Shown in pieces: positions 32,833 through 41,656 of a stretch of 64,000 bases of DNA. Every line of letters starts with the position of its first letter. Position 1 is the first letter of the stretch. The notes under the pieces are model-generated. The model was not told where the DNA came from and made no database searches. It saw only the letters and a program-made list of their open reading frames with translations. A program made the position numbers and the translations under genes. Origin of the DNA: Alliaria petiolata (taxonomy: Eukaryota; Streptophyta; Magnoliopsida; Brassicales; Brassicaceae); NCBI GenBank assembly GCA_020283515.1, contig JAHZTW010000002.1, forward strand, positions 94,115,804-94,179,803. The letters are read 5' to 3'.

Positions 32833-33993
32833 TGATATATATGGTTTTTACCCACTTTTAGGCCATGATATAAGTGTTTTTATAGAGTCTTTTGGTACTT
32901 TTAAAGTCCTATTAGAGTCTTTATAGGTTGGACTACGTTTGGAGCATAATTGGAGATTCTGAAGCTTTTTGGTGCATTCTGCAAGAAGCTGCGAAGTGAT
33001 GAAGTCAGAAGAGTGGAAATACGCACAGGGTGTCGATCGACACCATCAGTGTCGATCGACACCAAGCCAGCCGACCAAGTTCTGCGGACTTCCATCAGAA
33101 AAAGGAAATCACTTGAAGTTTCCATTATTTACAAGTTTGCCCCTGACGCGAGTTTGCCTATAAATATAGTTTTCCAGCCATTGTTTAGGCTACGCTTTAT
33201 TTTACAATTATTTTAGAGAGAGATTTATAGAGAGTTTTTGGAGAGAAGAATTTGTCTCCTTTAGAGCAAATTTGGAACTCCCTTATTTATCTATTGATTT
33301 CTCTTATGCATTCTTCTTTATTCATGATGTTTTCTTTATTCACCATGTCTGAGTAGTTTGCTTGTTAGGTTTAGGGTTTTTCAAAGGTGATTAATGAATT
33401 GTTAGGTCAAATTATATTGTTAGGATAAAATCATTAGAGTTCTTCATCTGGATTTGTGTTTAATGCTTATTCTAGCTTCGCGACCTAGAATCTGATCTTA
33501 GGTTAATTAATAGATGCGAGAGTATTATTGATTGCCTGAACTAATGTTAGATGAGCAAAATACCTATTCGCAAAGAGATTTGGTTTAGGGTTTTGTGAAC
33601 AATTGAACCTGAACTTTAATGCTTGTTTGAATTGTTAGAATTTGCAAAGAGATTTGGAATTCTAGGGTTTAGACATAGATAATCTTCGCAGCGAGAGTTG
33701 GTTGATTTTACATTAGTGTTTCAAGTTCAAGAACAGTGCTTAATAATTCCTAACTATCGCCTAGACCTAAAATTTGGATCACCTGAGAATTTCCCTGAAC
33801 CTAGCGCCTCGTCTCCTGAATTTACTAAGTCCTTTAAATTGCTTTCTGTCTTTAGTTTTATTATTCTTCCTAGCTTAATTCGAATTTAGAAAACTGATGT
33901 GTGACTATTCCTTCTCTGTGGATTCGATCCCTAAATACTACTGTGATCTCTTAATTTGAGAGAGTAGCTCTAGGGTAAATTTGACCCATATCA
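32833..33993 (+). repeat. Left Athila LTR
   Basis: About 1161 bp, TG...CA ends, homologous along its length to the reverse complement of 44575-45780. It carries one palindrome pair (33030-33062) in its first 230 bases. Confidence 0.85.
33030..33062. repeat. Palindrome pair in the left LTR
   Basis: Two exact copies of GTGTCGATCGACAC at 33030-33043 and 33049-33062, start spacing 19 bp. Non-coding. Confidence 0.97.
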
Positions 33994-33998
33994 AATTT

Positions 33999-34016
33999 TG
34001 GCGCCGTTGCCGGGGA
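33999..34016 (+). other. Primer-binding site, left Athila copy
   Basis: TGGCGCCGTTGCCGGGGA, the tRNA-type site typical of Athila elements, 5 bases after the LTR end. Confidence 0.92.
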
Positions 34017-34116
34017 AGGAGATTAGTTTCCTACAGATTTCTAGTATTAGAATTTTGTCTAGGTTTTTATTTTTGTTTTTGTTACTAATTTAGTTTTTAT
34101 CTTTGGTTTCAGGTGC

Positions 34117-35160
34117 ATGTCCAGTACCAGAAGCAACAAGGAAGAGGAACTAGTCGCACTGAACCAGGAGCTCGGTCGTTTGGAACGCGAGAACCGAGCA
34201 TCTGCCCGAGCGTCGATCGACACCTCCAGCATCGATCGACACCAACCCTCAGCGTCGATCGACACGATTGGCATCGATCGACACCGTACGCAGAACGAGA
34301 TGACAGACATTGTGGTTCTAGTACGCGACGCAGAAGGCAACCTATTTGACCTTCAGGGCAATAGAAGGAACGCCCAAGGACAGAGACTTGATGAGGCTGG
34401 CGCCATCATAGTCGAACCTGCAAGACAACTTGCACCTGCAGAAGTTGGACGCGGAAGAACATTAGGCGAGTACAACCGCCCAGACCAGTTCTATGCTAAT
34501 AGAGCTGCGATCCGTCCTCCTGCATTCCGAAGGAATGACTTCGAGCTGAAGCCTGCTTACTACACGCTAGTGGCTCAGCATCCCTTCCATGGTCTTCCTA
34601 ATGAGCACCCGATGGACCACGTTGAGAGATTCGAGGACTTAGCCTCAAGCATCAAGGCCAACAGAGTTACATATGATTATCTCTTCTGCAAGCTTTTCCC
34701 TTACTCGCTTGCTGGAGATGCATCATACTGGCTGAAGCAGTTGCCACCAGGATCCTTGACTACTTGGGAAGATACAAATAATGCATTCCTTTGCAATTTC
34801 TTTGATGATGCGAGATCCGAGGAGCTGAGGATGAAGATCACCACATTCTCTCAAGGACTCACTGAAGCGTTCAAGGCTTCTTGGGTGAGGTTCAGATCTT
34901 ACCAGAGAGACTGCCCACATCATGGATTCAGCGAGCCTCAGCTAATCGGTATATTCTACCGCGGAATTGACTGGAGATATCAGATGGCCCTAGATGCTGC
35001 AAGCAATGGCAACTTCAACACCAGATTTCCAAAAGGCGCGATAGAGCTTATAGAGAATTTGGCTTCTAGTATTAGCACCAAGAACGCAGACTTCGAGAGA
35101 AGGCAAAACGCAGGAGTAGCTGGAGGAAACCAAATTGCTGAAGTCAACAAGAAGCTGGAC
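34117..35160 (+). pseudogene. Athila gag, truncated (left copy)
   Basis: From ATG 34117 the frame follows the right-hand gag closely (EYNRPDQFYANRAAIRPP, LPNEHPMDHVERFEDL, QLPPGSLTTWEDT, DWRYQMALDAASNGNFNT) as far as GGNQIAEVNKKLD near 35160. The frame then runs into unrelated sequence and stops at 35310. Protease and pol are absent. The N-terminal linker holds four palindrome copies, more than the two in the right-hand gag. Confidence 0.9.
34210..34284. repeat. Four palindrome variants in the left gag linker
   Basis: Starts at 34210, 34229, 34252 and 34271 (spacings 19, 23, 19). All keep TCGATCGACAC, with GCG or GCA at the left end instead of GTG. They encode SIDT and IDRH repeats before the conserved gag core. 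Confidence 0.95.
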
Positions 35161-36359
35161 ATCTTCATTAATTTAGATGCAGTCTCATCGAGGGAATATC
35201 GATCAAAGAACTTTCTAGACTCTATCCCTTCCAAGCTCCTAGACAAAGACAATCTCAGCACAACTCTCTTATTTTCTCTTCTCTTAGTCGATTTCTCCCT
35301 ACTTTTCTAGGGTATCATTTTTTTTTTTTTTTTAATCGACTTTCGTTTCTTTTCTCATCAAAGTTCAAGAACGGTGCCACTCACTAATTATGTTCCTTAT
35401 GAGGAGACGTGTTCATGAGTGTAAGCTCCCATCATTATCCTTTAAGGGACTCAGGTTTCCGTTCTTAAACTTTAAACTTTTTTTTTTTATATATATATTC
35501 CACAAGAGAAGATCAAAGAAAGATTGTACCTAACTTATCTTGCTAGTGCTAAAAGAAAAGTCAAATTCAATGCATACCAAGCCTCAAGATGAGAAATTGT
35601 AAGTTCATTAGGGCGGAGTTAACAACAAAGTTTCTAAACTCTCTAGGAATCTAAACTTTCTCCAATAGCCTGATCCACCTATAGTGTTCTACCTAGTTAG
35701 ACCCGAAATCAACAACTACGGCAATGGTTCATCAAGTATCAATGTTCTGTGACTAGTTCCAAGAGATGCTAAAAATTTCAACCAAATTTTGACTCAATAA
35801 AACCGATTTTTGACACAATAAACTGACCTCAAAACAAGACACAATGTTAGAAACTACCTCCCCCAGACTTAAACAACACTGTCCCCAGTGTTAGTAAACT
35901 TGAGAGTGATAGAAAAAAAATGTGTGAAACAACTTGAAAAGTAAGAGAAAAGGACGTTACCTGATTCTGTGTTGGGTGTCGATCAACACCATGGTGGTGT
36001 CGATCGACACTCTGTCCGAAAACAGAGTTCCAACACACCAAACGTGAATGTTGCTAAGTAATTGATGTCAAAGTCATCCAAACTGTTAGACAACTCAAAC
36101 AAATAGTTAAAAGCAACAACATCATCCATAATCTCATAACTTCCAAGAAGTTTAAAATCACAATACATAATCAAAGCAAGAACCGAAAAAAACTGACTCA
36201 AGAAAAAGAAAAATGACTCAAGGGAAAAGAAAAATAGAACCAGGAACGTCGAAGACATTACTCTTCATCGGAAGGTGGTGGTGTAGAAGGACGGACGCAG
36301 CCACAGTTGGACACAACCGTGATGGCGTTCCAGATAGCCTGGAAACTCTGAACCACGTA
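35161..36359 (-). other. Athila 3' non-coding region, junction with left copy
   Basis: Gag homology of the left copy ends near 35160. From there to the Athila ORF the sequence is non-coding; on the minus strand it includes GGGGACAGTGTTG and GTCTGGGGGAGG near 35840-35895, words I associate with the region after the Athila ORF. A T-run (about 35319-35334) and a TA-run occur. The exact breakpoint is not certain. Confidence 0.6.
35976..36010. repeat. Palindrome pair downstream of the Athila ORF
   Basis: GTGTCGATCAACAC (one change, G to A at a CpG) at 35976-35989 and an exact copy at 35997-36010; spacing 21. Confidence 0.95.
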
Positions 36360-37691
36360 TCACTGGAAAGCAGCTTGCTCCATGGGGATCTCTGGAGCAT
36401 CAGGGAGGTAATGAGGACCAATAGGCTCTGGAATGGCTGCTGCTGTGCTGCGTCTGGATGAGGAAGGTCGAGCCCTAACTGGTGCATCCTCTGCTGATGA
36501 GGCTGCAGCTCGTGAAGATGCTCCTCGACGTCGGGTAGGTGGGAGTGCATGCACTAAGTTCGGATCAGGCTGAAAGCGCAGGCAGTCGGGGTCATCAGTG
36601 ATGTGAGTGAGCTCTCTCTCTGGTAACTGAATTGTAACTAGCTCCCTCTGCGAGTTGGCAAAAACCCAGCGCTTCCCAGGCTTCACCCATGTAGCTCTCT
36701 GCAAGTAATCCAAATCCATCAAGGCGCGCTTTCTCACAAGGGAGCAAGTGGTAGTATCAATCCCGCAGTGGCGAAAGATCGGAGTGAGCAAGCTACCAAC
36801 AGTCTCCGGCTTGTGGGCGGATGACATGAAAGGCGTCCTCTTTAGGGAAACCAAATGGTGAGCAAAGACAGCGCCGAGACTGACGTCGTCATCCAGCTCA
36901 GTGACGTCTTCAGCCGGGGTTAGTTCCCCAATGGCCCGATACAACATCACCATCTCGGATACTCTCATCTTCCCAGGCTCGTGCTTACACAGAAGTGTAG
37001 TAGCAAACAGACGAGCAATGTAGCGGAGGACTGGATGACGAATGTCGGTATGTGTAGAATCCTTCGAATCATACCTCCCTCTCCTAAAGTAATCCCAGAA
37101 CGCCGTAGTGTCCTGAAACGGGGGAAGTGAGACACCAGTACACTCTCTGTCGAAGCCATAGATCCCACAAAGATCAGGAAGGGGGATCCTGTAGCGAACA
37201 CCGCGGATGAGGAATGTCAGAGTCCCTTCCCGAGCGTTCCGCACCACCTCGTTCTGATAGTAGACACGAACAGTGGCGATGAACTGTCGAACCAAATCGG
37301 GGAACAGGTCGTACTGCTTGGTGGCCATTGTCCCCATTCCCGCATTCTTTAGTAAGCGCAGGACATCCTCCTTGATACCCAACTCCTGCAGTGTCTTCGG
37401 GTCAGCTACCCGAGTAGGTGCTATTTCCACGGACAACCACGCGTTGTAGAACAGCGTGTCGTAGTCATCCCAATCCTCTGAGATGTCGCGGTTCACACAT
37501 GCAGCCTTGGCTGTTTCTTCGGCTGGTGGATCATCCCAATTTCTCCCAACTGGAATTTTCGTTCTTTCTCTCCGAGGCCAAGGAGGACGCGAGGTAGGGG
37601 CATCATCAGCTGTCCCAGAACCGGACGCTTCAGTTGTGCGTGCTCTCTTTTGCCTTGAAGTCATCTGCAATGAAACCCAAACACAAATCAA
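36360..37691 (-). CDS. Athila ORF (env-like position) protein
   Basis: An open frame of 443 codons lies downstream of integrase on the same strand. It resembles the Athila ORF-1 family: conserved-looking LGIKEDVLRLLKNAGMGTMA, LTFLIRGVRYRIPLPDLCGI and YGFDREC, followed by a basic Ser/Arg-rich tail with RRRGASSRAAASS. The likely start is the second Met (37664, MTSRQKR); a splice-acceptor-like TTTCATTGCAG ends exactly before that ATG, which fits expression from a spliced RNA. I see no signal peptide or clear membrane helix, so an envelope role is not supported. Its N-terminal basic region could bind nucleic acid, an inference only. Confidence 0.8.
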   Translation of the reverse strand: MICVWVSLQMTSRQKRARTTEASGSGTADDAPTSRPPWPRRERTKIPVGRNWDDPPAEETAKAACVNRDISEDWDDYDTLFYNAWLSVEIAPTRVADPKTLQELGIKEDVLRLLKNAGMGTMATKQYDLFPDLVRQFIATVRVYYQNEVVRNAREGTLTFLIRGVRYRIPLPDLCGIYGFDRECTGVSLPPFQDTTAFWDYFRRGRYDSKDSTHTDIRHPVLRYIARLFATTLLCKHEPGKMRVSEMVMLYRAIGELTPAEDVTELDDDVSLGAVFAHHLVSLKRTPFMSSAHKPETVGSLLTPIFRHCGIDTTTCSLVRKRALMDLDYLQRATWVKPGKRWVFANSQRELVTIQLPERELTHITDDPDCLRFQPDPNLVHALPPTRRRGASSRAAASSAEDAPVRARPSSSRRSTAAAIPEPIGPHYLPDAPEIPMEQAAFQ

Positions 37692-38236
37692 AATCCAAAA
37701 ATCAAAATTTGGCTCAAGAATTCAAAATCCGAAAATCATGAATGCAGCTCGAAATTGGCATCAATTGTATGTCTAAACACACTCAGTACCACGAATCCAA
37801 CAAGTTTCAAGCATAAAACTCAAGAAAAATCCCCAAATTCGCATCTTTTATCACTAATTCGAAAATTTCAAATTCATGAAAATTAGGGGATATAACCTAA
37901 TGGGTGAGGGTCGAATTCATGTTATACAACCTAAACAAGCTGGATTCGAACAAGAAATCAAGCAAAAGAGGCCAAATTCGTGAAATCAAACCTTAGGGTC
38001 GAAACTGAAAATCGGGATTTCGAAGCACATACCTTTGCAGATCGAAAGAATGGAATAGAGATTGTGAAAGAGTACGAAAATCCGCACAGAATGGAGCTTT
38101 GAATCACTCAAATCCGTTGAGAAACGGAGAAGTTATGATTTGGTGAAATTTTGCTCAAGGTCTCGCGGGTTTGAAGTTTTTGAGGAAGAAGAAGAAGACT
38201 CGGGGTTTTTAAAGAACTTACCTGACTTTTGAAGTG

Positions 38237-38273
38237 GTGTCGATCGACACCATTGGGCGGTGTCGATCGACAC
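38237..38273. repeat. Palindrome pair between integrase and the Athila ORF
   Basis: Exact copies at 38237-38250 and 38260-38273, spacing 23, followed to about 38330 by degenerate half-sites (GTGTCGA, GTGTCGAC, GGTCGATA) and a T-run. Confidence 0.96.
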
Positions 38274-38477
38274 TAGCCCGTGTCGAGCCCAGTGTCGACG
38301 TAGGTCGATATTGACTCGTGTCGACCAACTTTTTTTTTTTTTTTTTTTTTTTAGCTGGTGGCTGAAATTAGTTAGTAAAATCTAAAATAAAAATATAAAA
38401 ACGAAAATAAAAACTTACCAGTGGGTTGCCTCCCACCAAGCGCTCGTTTAACGTCATTAGCTTGACTGTTCACGCGT

Positions 38478-39911
38478 TTAGACGGAGGATGCATTATCCA
38501 GAGACACGATGTGTCCGTCTGGAATCTCGGCTTGTGCCCAATAGTGCTTCACCCTCTGTCCATTCACAATGAACTCTTCGCCCTTGGAATTGGTCAAGAC
38601 AATAGCTCCGTAGGGTCTGACCTCTTTGATGGTGAAAGGACCTGACCAACGTGAACACAATTTACCAGGAAACAATTGCAAACGAGAGTTATACAGAAGT
38701 ACCTGATCATTTGGTTCGAAGTTTCTGTAGATGATCTTCTTATCATGATAGGCCTTGGTGCGCTCCTTGTAGATCTTTGAGCTCTCATATGCATGATGAC
38801 GAATCTCATCTAACTCGTTGAGCCTCTCTCTAGCTGGCTTCAAGTCGAAATTCATCTTCTTGATAGCCCAATGCGCCTTGTGTTCCAATTCCACCGGAAG
38901 ATGACACGATTTGCCATAGAGTAGATGGAAAGGTGTAGTCCCAAGAGGTGTCTTGTATGCAGTCCTGTAAGCCCAAAGTGCGTCGTCCAACTTCGCAGAC
39001 CAATCTTTTCTTGTCTTTCCAACAGTCTTCTCCAGGATTTGCTTGATTTGCCTATTGGAAACTTCAACCTGTCCACTCGTCTGCGGATGATACGGAGTAG
39101 CCACACGGTGCTGAACACCATGCTTCTTCAACAGTTTGTCAAACACTTTGTTAATAAAGTGGGAACCACCATCACTTATAACAATTCGGGGCACTCCAAA
39201 TCTGGGAAAAATGATGGTGCGAAACAGCTTCAACACCACTCCAGAATCATTGGTGGGGCTAGCTATTGCTTCTACCCATTTAGACACATAGTCCACAGTG
39301 ACCAAGATGTACTTGTTCCCATAAGATGAGGGAAAAGGACCCATAAAATCGATGCCCCAGCAATCAAAGACTTCAACCTCAAGGATGAAGTTTTGTGGCA
39401 TCTCATGTCTCTTGCTGATCTTCCCTCTCCTTTGACAGACATCACATTGCGTTATGAAAATCTGAGCATCCTTGAACATTGTAGGCCACCAAAAGCCTGC
39501 TTGAAGAACCTTGGACACAGTCTTGAAAGTAGCAAAGTGTCCAGCATACTCAGAACCATGACAGTGAAACAACACGTCTTGAACCTCAGTCTCGGCGATG
39601 CATCTTCTGTAAACATTGTCGGAGCAATGCTTATACAAATAGGGCTCATCCCAATAGTATCTCCTAGATTCTCTCATGAATTTCTTCTTCTCATAGTCCT
39701 TGAGATGTGTAGGATCAGCATCAGCAGCTAGGTAATTCACAATATCAGCATACCATGGTCTGGAAGAAGAATTAACAGCAAATAGGGGCTGTTGGAGCAA
39801 GTCATGTAAGATCCGCTGAAATACTGTGTCTGGTCGACAAGGGTGTCGATCGACACTACTGGTTCGTGTCGAGTGTTTGTGTTGAGCATCTGTGTCGACC
39901 ACGATCGACAT
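38478..39911 (-). CDS. Athila integrase
   Basis: 477 codons. Zinc-binding HHCC region (LFHCHGSEYAGH ... CDVCQRRG), catalytic core with DCWGIDFMGPFPSSYGNKY, ISDGGSHFINKVFD and HPQTSGQVEVSNRQIKQI, then a basic C-terminal region ending VKHYWAQAEIPDGH. The frame differs from that of RT-RNase H upstream and overlaps it at 39737-39911, so the pol polyprotein is interrupted by a frameshift in the palindrome-rich linker. The domain itself reads clean. This is part of the pol polyprotein rather than a separate gene. Confidence 0.92.
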   Translation of the reverse strand: MSIVVDTDAQHKHSTRTSSVDRHPCRPDTVFQRILHDLLQQPLFAVNSSSRPWYADIVNYLAADADPTHLKDYEKKKFMRESRRYYWDEPYLYKHCSDNVYRRCIAETEVQDVLFHCHGSEYAGHFATFKTVSKVLQAGFWWPTMFKDAQIFITQCDVCQRRGKISKRHEMPQNFILEVEVFDCWGIDFMGPFPSSYGNKYILVTVDYVSKWVEAIASPTNDSGVVLKLFRTIIFPRFGVPRIVISDGGSHFINKVFDKLLKKHGVQHRVATPYHPQTSGQVEVSNRQIKQILEKTVGKTRKDWSAKLDDALWAYRTAYKTPLGTTPFHLLYGKSCHLPVELEHKAHWAIKKMNFDLKPARERLNELDEIRHHAYESSKIYKERTKAYHDKKIIYRNFEPNDQVLLYNSRLQLFPGKLCSRWSGPFTIKEVRPYGAIVLTNSKGEEFIVNGQRVKHYWAQAEIPDGHIVSLDNASSV

Positions 39912-41560
39912 CCAATCGTGTCGAGTAAATTGTCGAAGTCTGCTGAGGGGGTGTCGATCGACACCCTCCTGGTGTCGATCGACACCAGTCTTTTCTGGTC
40001 ACAAAACTGCAGATTCTCCGAATGCAAGGCTTGGAATTGGGATTCAATGAAGTAAACATTCTCCTCAGGCAGGAAATCATCAATGGGGACGTCATCCTCA
40101 ATCCTAATCCTTGAAAGATGGTCAGCTACTCCATTCTCATCACCTTTCTTATCCTTCACTTCAATGTCAAATTCCTGAAGAAGTAAAATCCATCTCAACA
40201 ACCTTGGTTTTGCATCCTTCTTCTGCATTAGGTACTTTAGAGCAGAATGATCAGTATGAACTATCACTTTGGAGCCAACAAGATATTGCCGGAATTTCTC
40301 AAAGGCAAATACCACAGCTAACAATTCCTTCTCAATGGTTGCATAATTCCGCTGAGCATCATCCAATGTCCTGCTAGCATAGTATATGGCGTGAAGCTTC
40401 TTGTCTTTCTTCTGTCCCAACACAGCTCCTACTGCGAAGTCACTGGCATCACACATTACCTCAAAAGGCAAATCCCAGTCCGGAGGCTGAACAATTGGAG
40501 CACTCACCAAAGCTTGTTTTATCTGCTCAAAAGCTAAATGACATTCTGTTGTGAATTCAAACTTCACATCTTTGCAGAGAAGCGCAGTAAGTGGCCTTGC
40601 AATCTTGCTGAAATCTTTGATGAATCTCCTGTAAAACCCAGCATGACCCATAAAACTCCTCACTGACTTCACAGAATCTGGTGCTTGCAAACTAGTCATC
40701 ACACCAATCTTGGCCTTGTCCACTTCAATACCATATGCAGAAACTCGATGCCCAAGAACAATACCATCTCTGAACATAAAGTGGCATTTCTCCCAATTCA
40801 GCACTAAGTGTTTCTCTTCACATCTCTGCAGCACAGCACATAAGTTCTCTAGGCAGTCTTTAAAGGATGATCCATAAACAGAAAAATCATCCATAAAGAC
40901 CTCCATAAACTTCTCAATCATGTCAGTGAAGATAGACATCATGCAGCGCTGGAAGGTCGCAGGAGCATTACAAAGTCCAAATGGCATTCTGCGATATGCA
41001 AAAGTGCCATAGGGACATGTAAAAGTGGTCTTCTCCTGGTCATCTGGGTGGATAGGAATCTGAAAGAACCCTGAATACCCATCTAGAAAGCAATAATATG
41101 GGTGATTCGCCAACCTCTCCAGCATCTGGTCAATGAAAGGTAGTGGAAAATGGTCTTTCCTGGTCGCAGCATTCAGCTTCCGGTAGTCTATGCACATCCT
41201 GTGACCAGTCACAGTCCTTGTAGGAATCAGCTCATCCTTGTCATTCTTCACCACTGTAACTCCTCTTTTCTTAGGAACCACATGAACTGGACTAACCCAA
41301 GCACTGTCTGAAATAGGATAGATGATCCCAGCTTCCAGGAGCTTTATAATCTCTTTCTTGACAACTTCTTTCAGGTTCGGATTCAGCCTTCTCTGGTGTT
41401 CCACGGATGACTTCGTCTCATCTTCAAGGTGAATCCTATGCATGCACAAATCTGGAGATATACCTGAAATATCATCAAGAGAATAGCCAAGAGCTTTGCG
41501 AAATCTGCGCAGCTTGCTTAGCAATAACGTGAGCTCTACATTGTTCAAAGAAGCATTCAC
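39737..41560 (-). CDS. Athila reverse transcriptase and RNase H
   Basis: Open for 607 codons from a GTG at 41560, but the frame continues upstream without a stop to the TAG at 41654-41656 that ends gag. Reverse transcriptase: KKEIIKLLEAGIIYPISDS, RMCIDYRKLNAATRKDHFPL, FFQIPIHPDDQEKTTFTCP, catalytic FMDDFSVYG. RNase H: VMCDASDFAVGAVLGQ, KELLAVVFAFEKFRQYL, VHTDHSALKYL and ADHLSRI. After the RNase H the frame enters the palindrome linker (VSIDT repeated) and runs into stops beyond the frameshift. Confidence 0.94.
   Translation of the reverse strand: MNASLNNVELTLLLSKLRRFRKALGYSLDDISGISPDLCMHRIHLEDETKSSVEHQRRLNPNLKEVVKKEIIKLLEAGIIYPISDSAWVSPVHVVPKKRGVTVVKNDKDELIPTRTVTGHRMCIDYRKLNAATRKDHFPLPFIDQMLERLANHPYYCFLDGYSGFFQIPIHPDDQEKTTFTCPYGTFAYRRMPFGLCNAPATFQRCMMSIFTDMIEKFMEVFMDDFSVYGSSFKDCLENLCAVLQRCEEKHLVLNWEKCHFMFRDGIVLGHRVSAYGIEVDKAKIGVMTSLQAPDSVKSVRSFMGHAGFYRRFIKDFSKIARPLTALLCKDVKFEFTTECHLAFEQIKQALVSAPIVQPPDWDLPFEVMCDASDFAVGAVLGQKKDKKLHAIYYASRTLDDAQRNYATIEKELLAVVFAFEKFRQYLVGSKVIVHTDHSALKYLMQKKDAKPRLLRWILLLQEFDIEVKDKKGDENGVADHLSRIRIEDDVPIDDFLPEENVYFIESQFQALHSENLQFCDQKRLVSIDTRRVSIDTPSADFDNLLDTIGCRSWSTQMLNTNTRHEPVVSIDTLVDQTQYFSGSYMTCSNSPYLLLILLPDHGMLIL
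39843..39985. repeat. Palindrome cluster in the RNase H-integrase linker
   Basis: Exact copies at 39843-39856, 39951-39964 and 39972-39985 (last two spaced 21). Between them lie half-sites such as GTGTCGA and ACGATCGACA. The cluster covers the region where the pol frame changes. Confidence 0.96.
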
Positions 41561-41653
41561 AATAACTGGATATGTGGAATTTGGTCCAAGAAAAACATAC
41601 CTTAGCCCTGCAGGGAGCTGTTTAAGCTCAATCTTCGGGGCTTTAGCTTCACT

Positions 41654-41656
41654 CTA
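41654..41656 (-). other. In-frame TAG between gag-protease and pol
   Basis: On the minus strand the codons run GAC TAG AGT GAA and then stay open into reverse transcriptase. Removing this one codon would leave a single gag-pol frame, the usual Athila plan. It may be a point mutation or a site of suppression. Confidence 0.85.

Noticed and set aside
36360..37691. The Athila ORF as an envelope glycoprotein
   Set aside because: Its position is env-like, but I see no signal peptide or convincing membrane helix, so I name it only by family and position.
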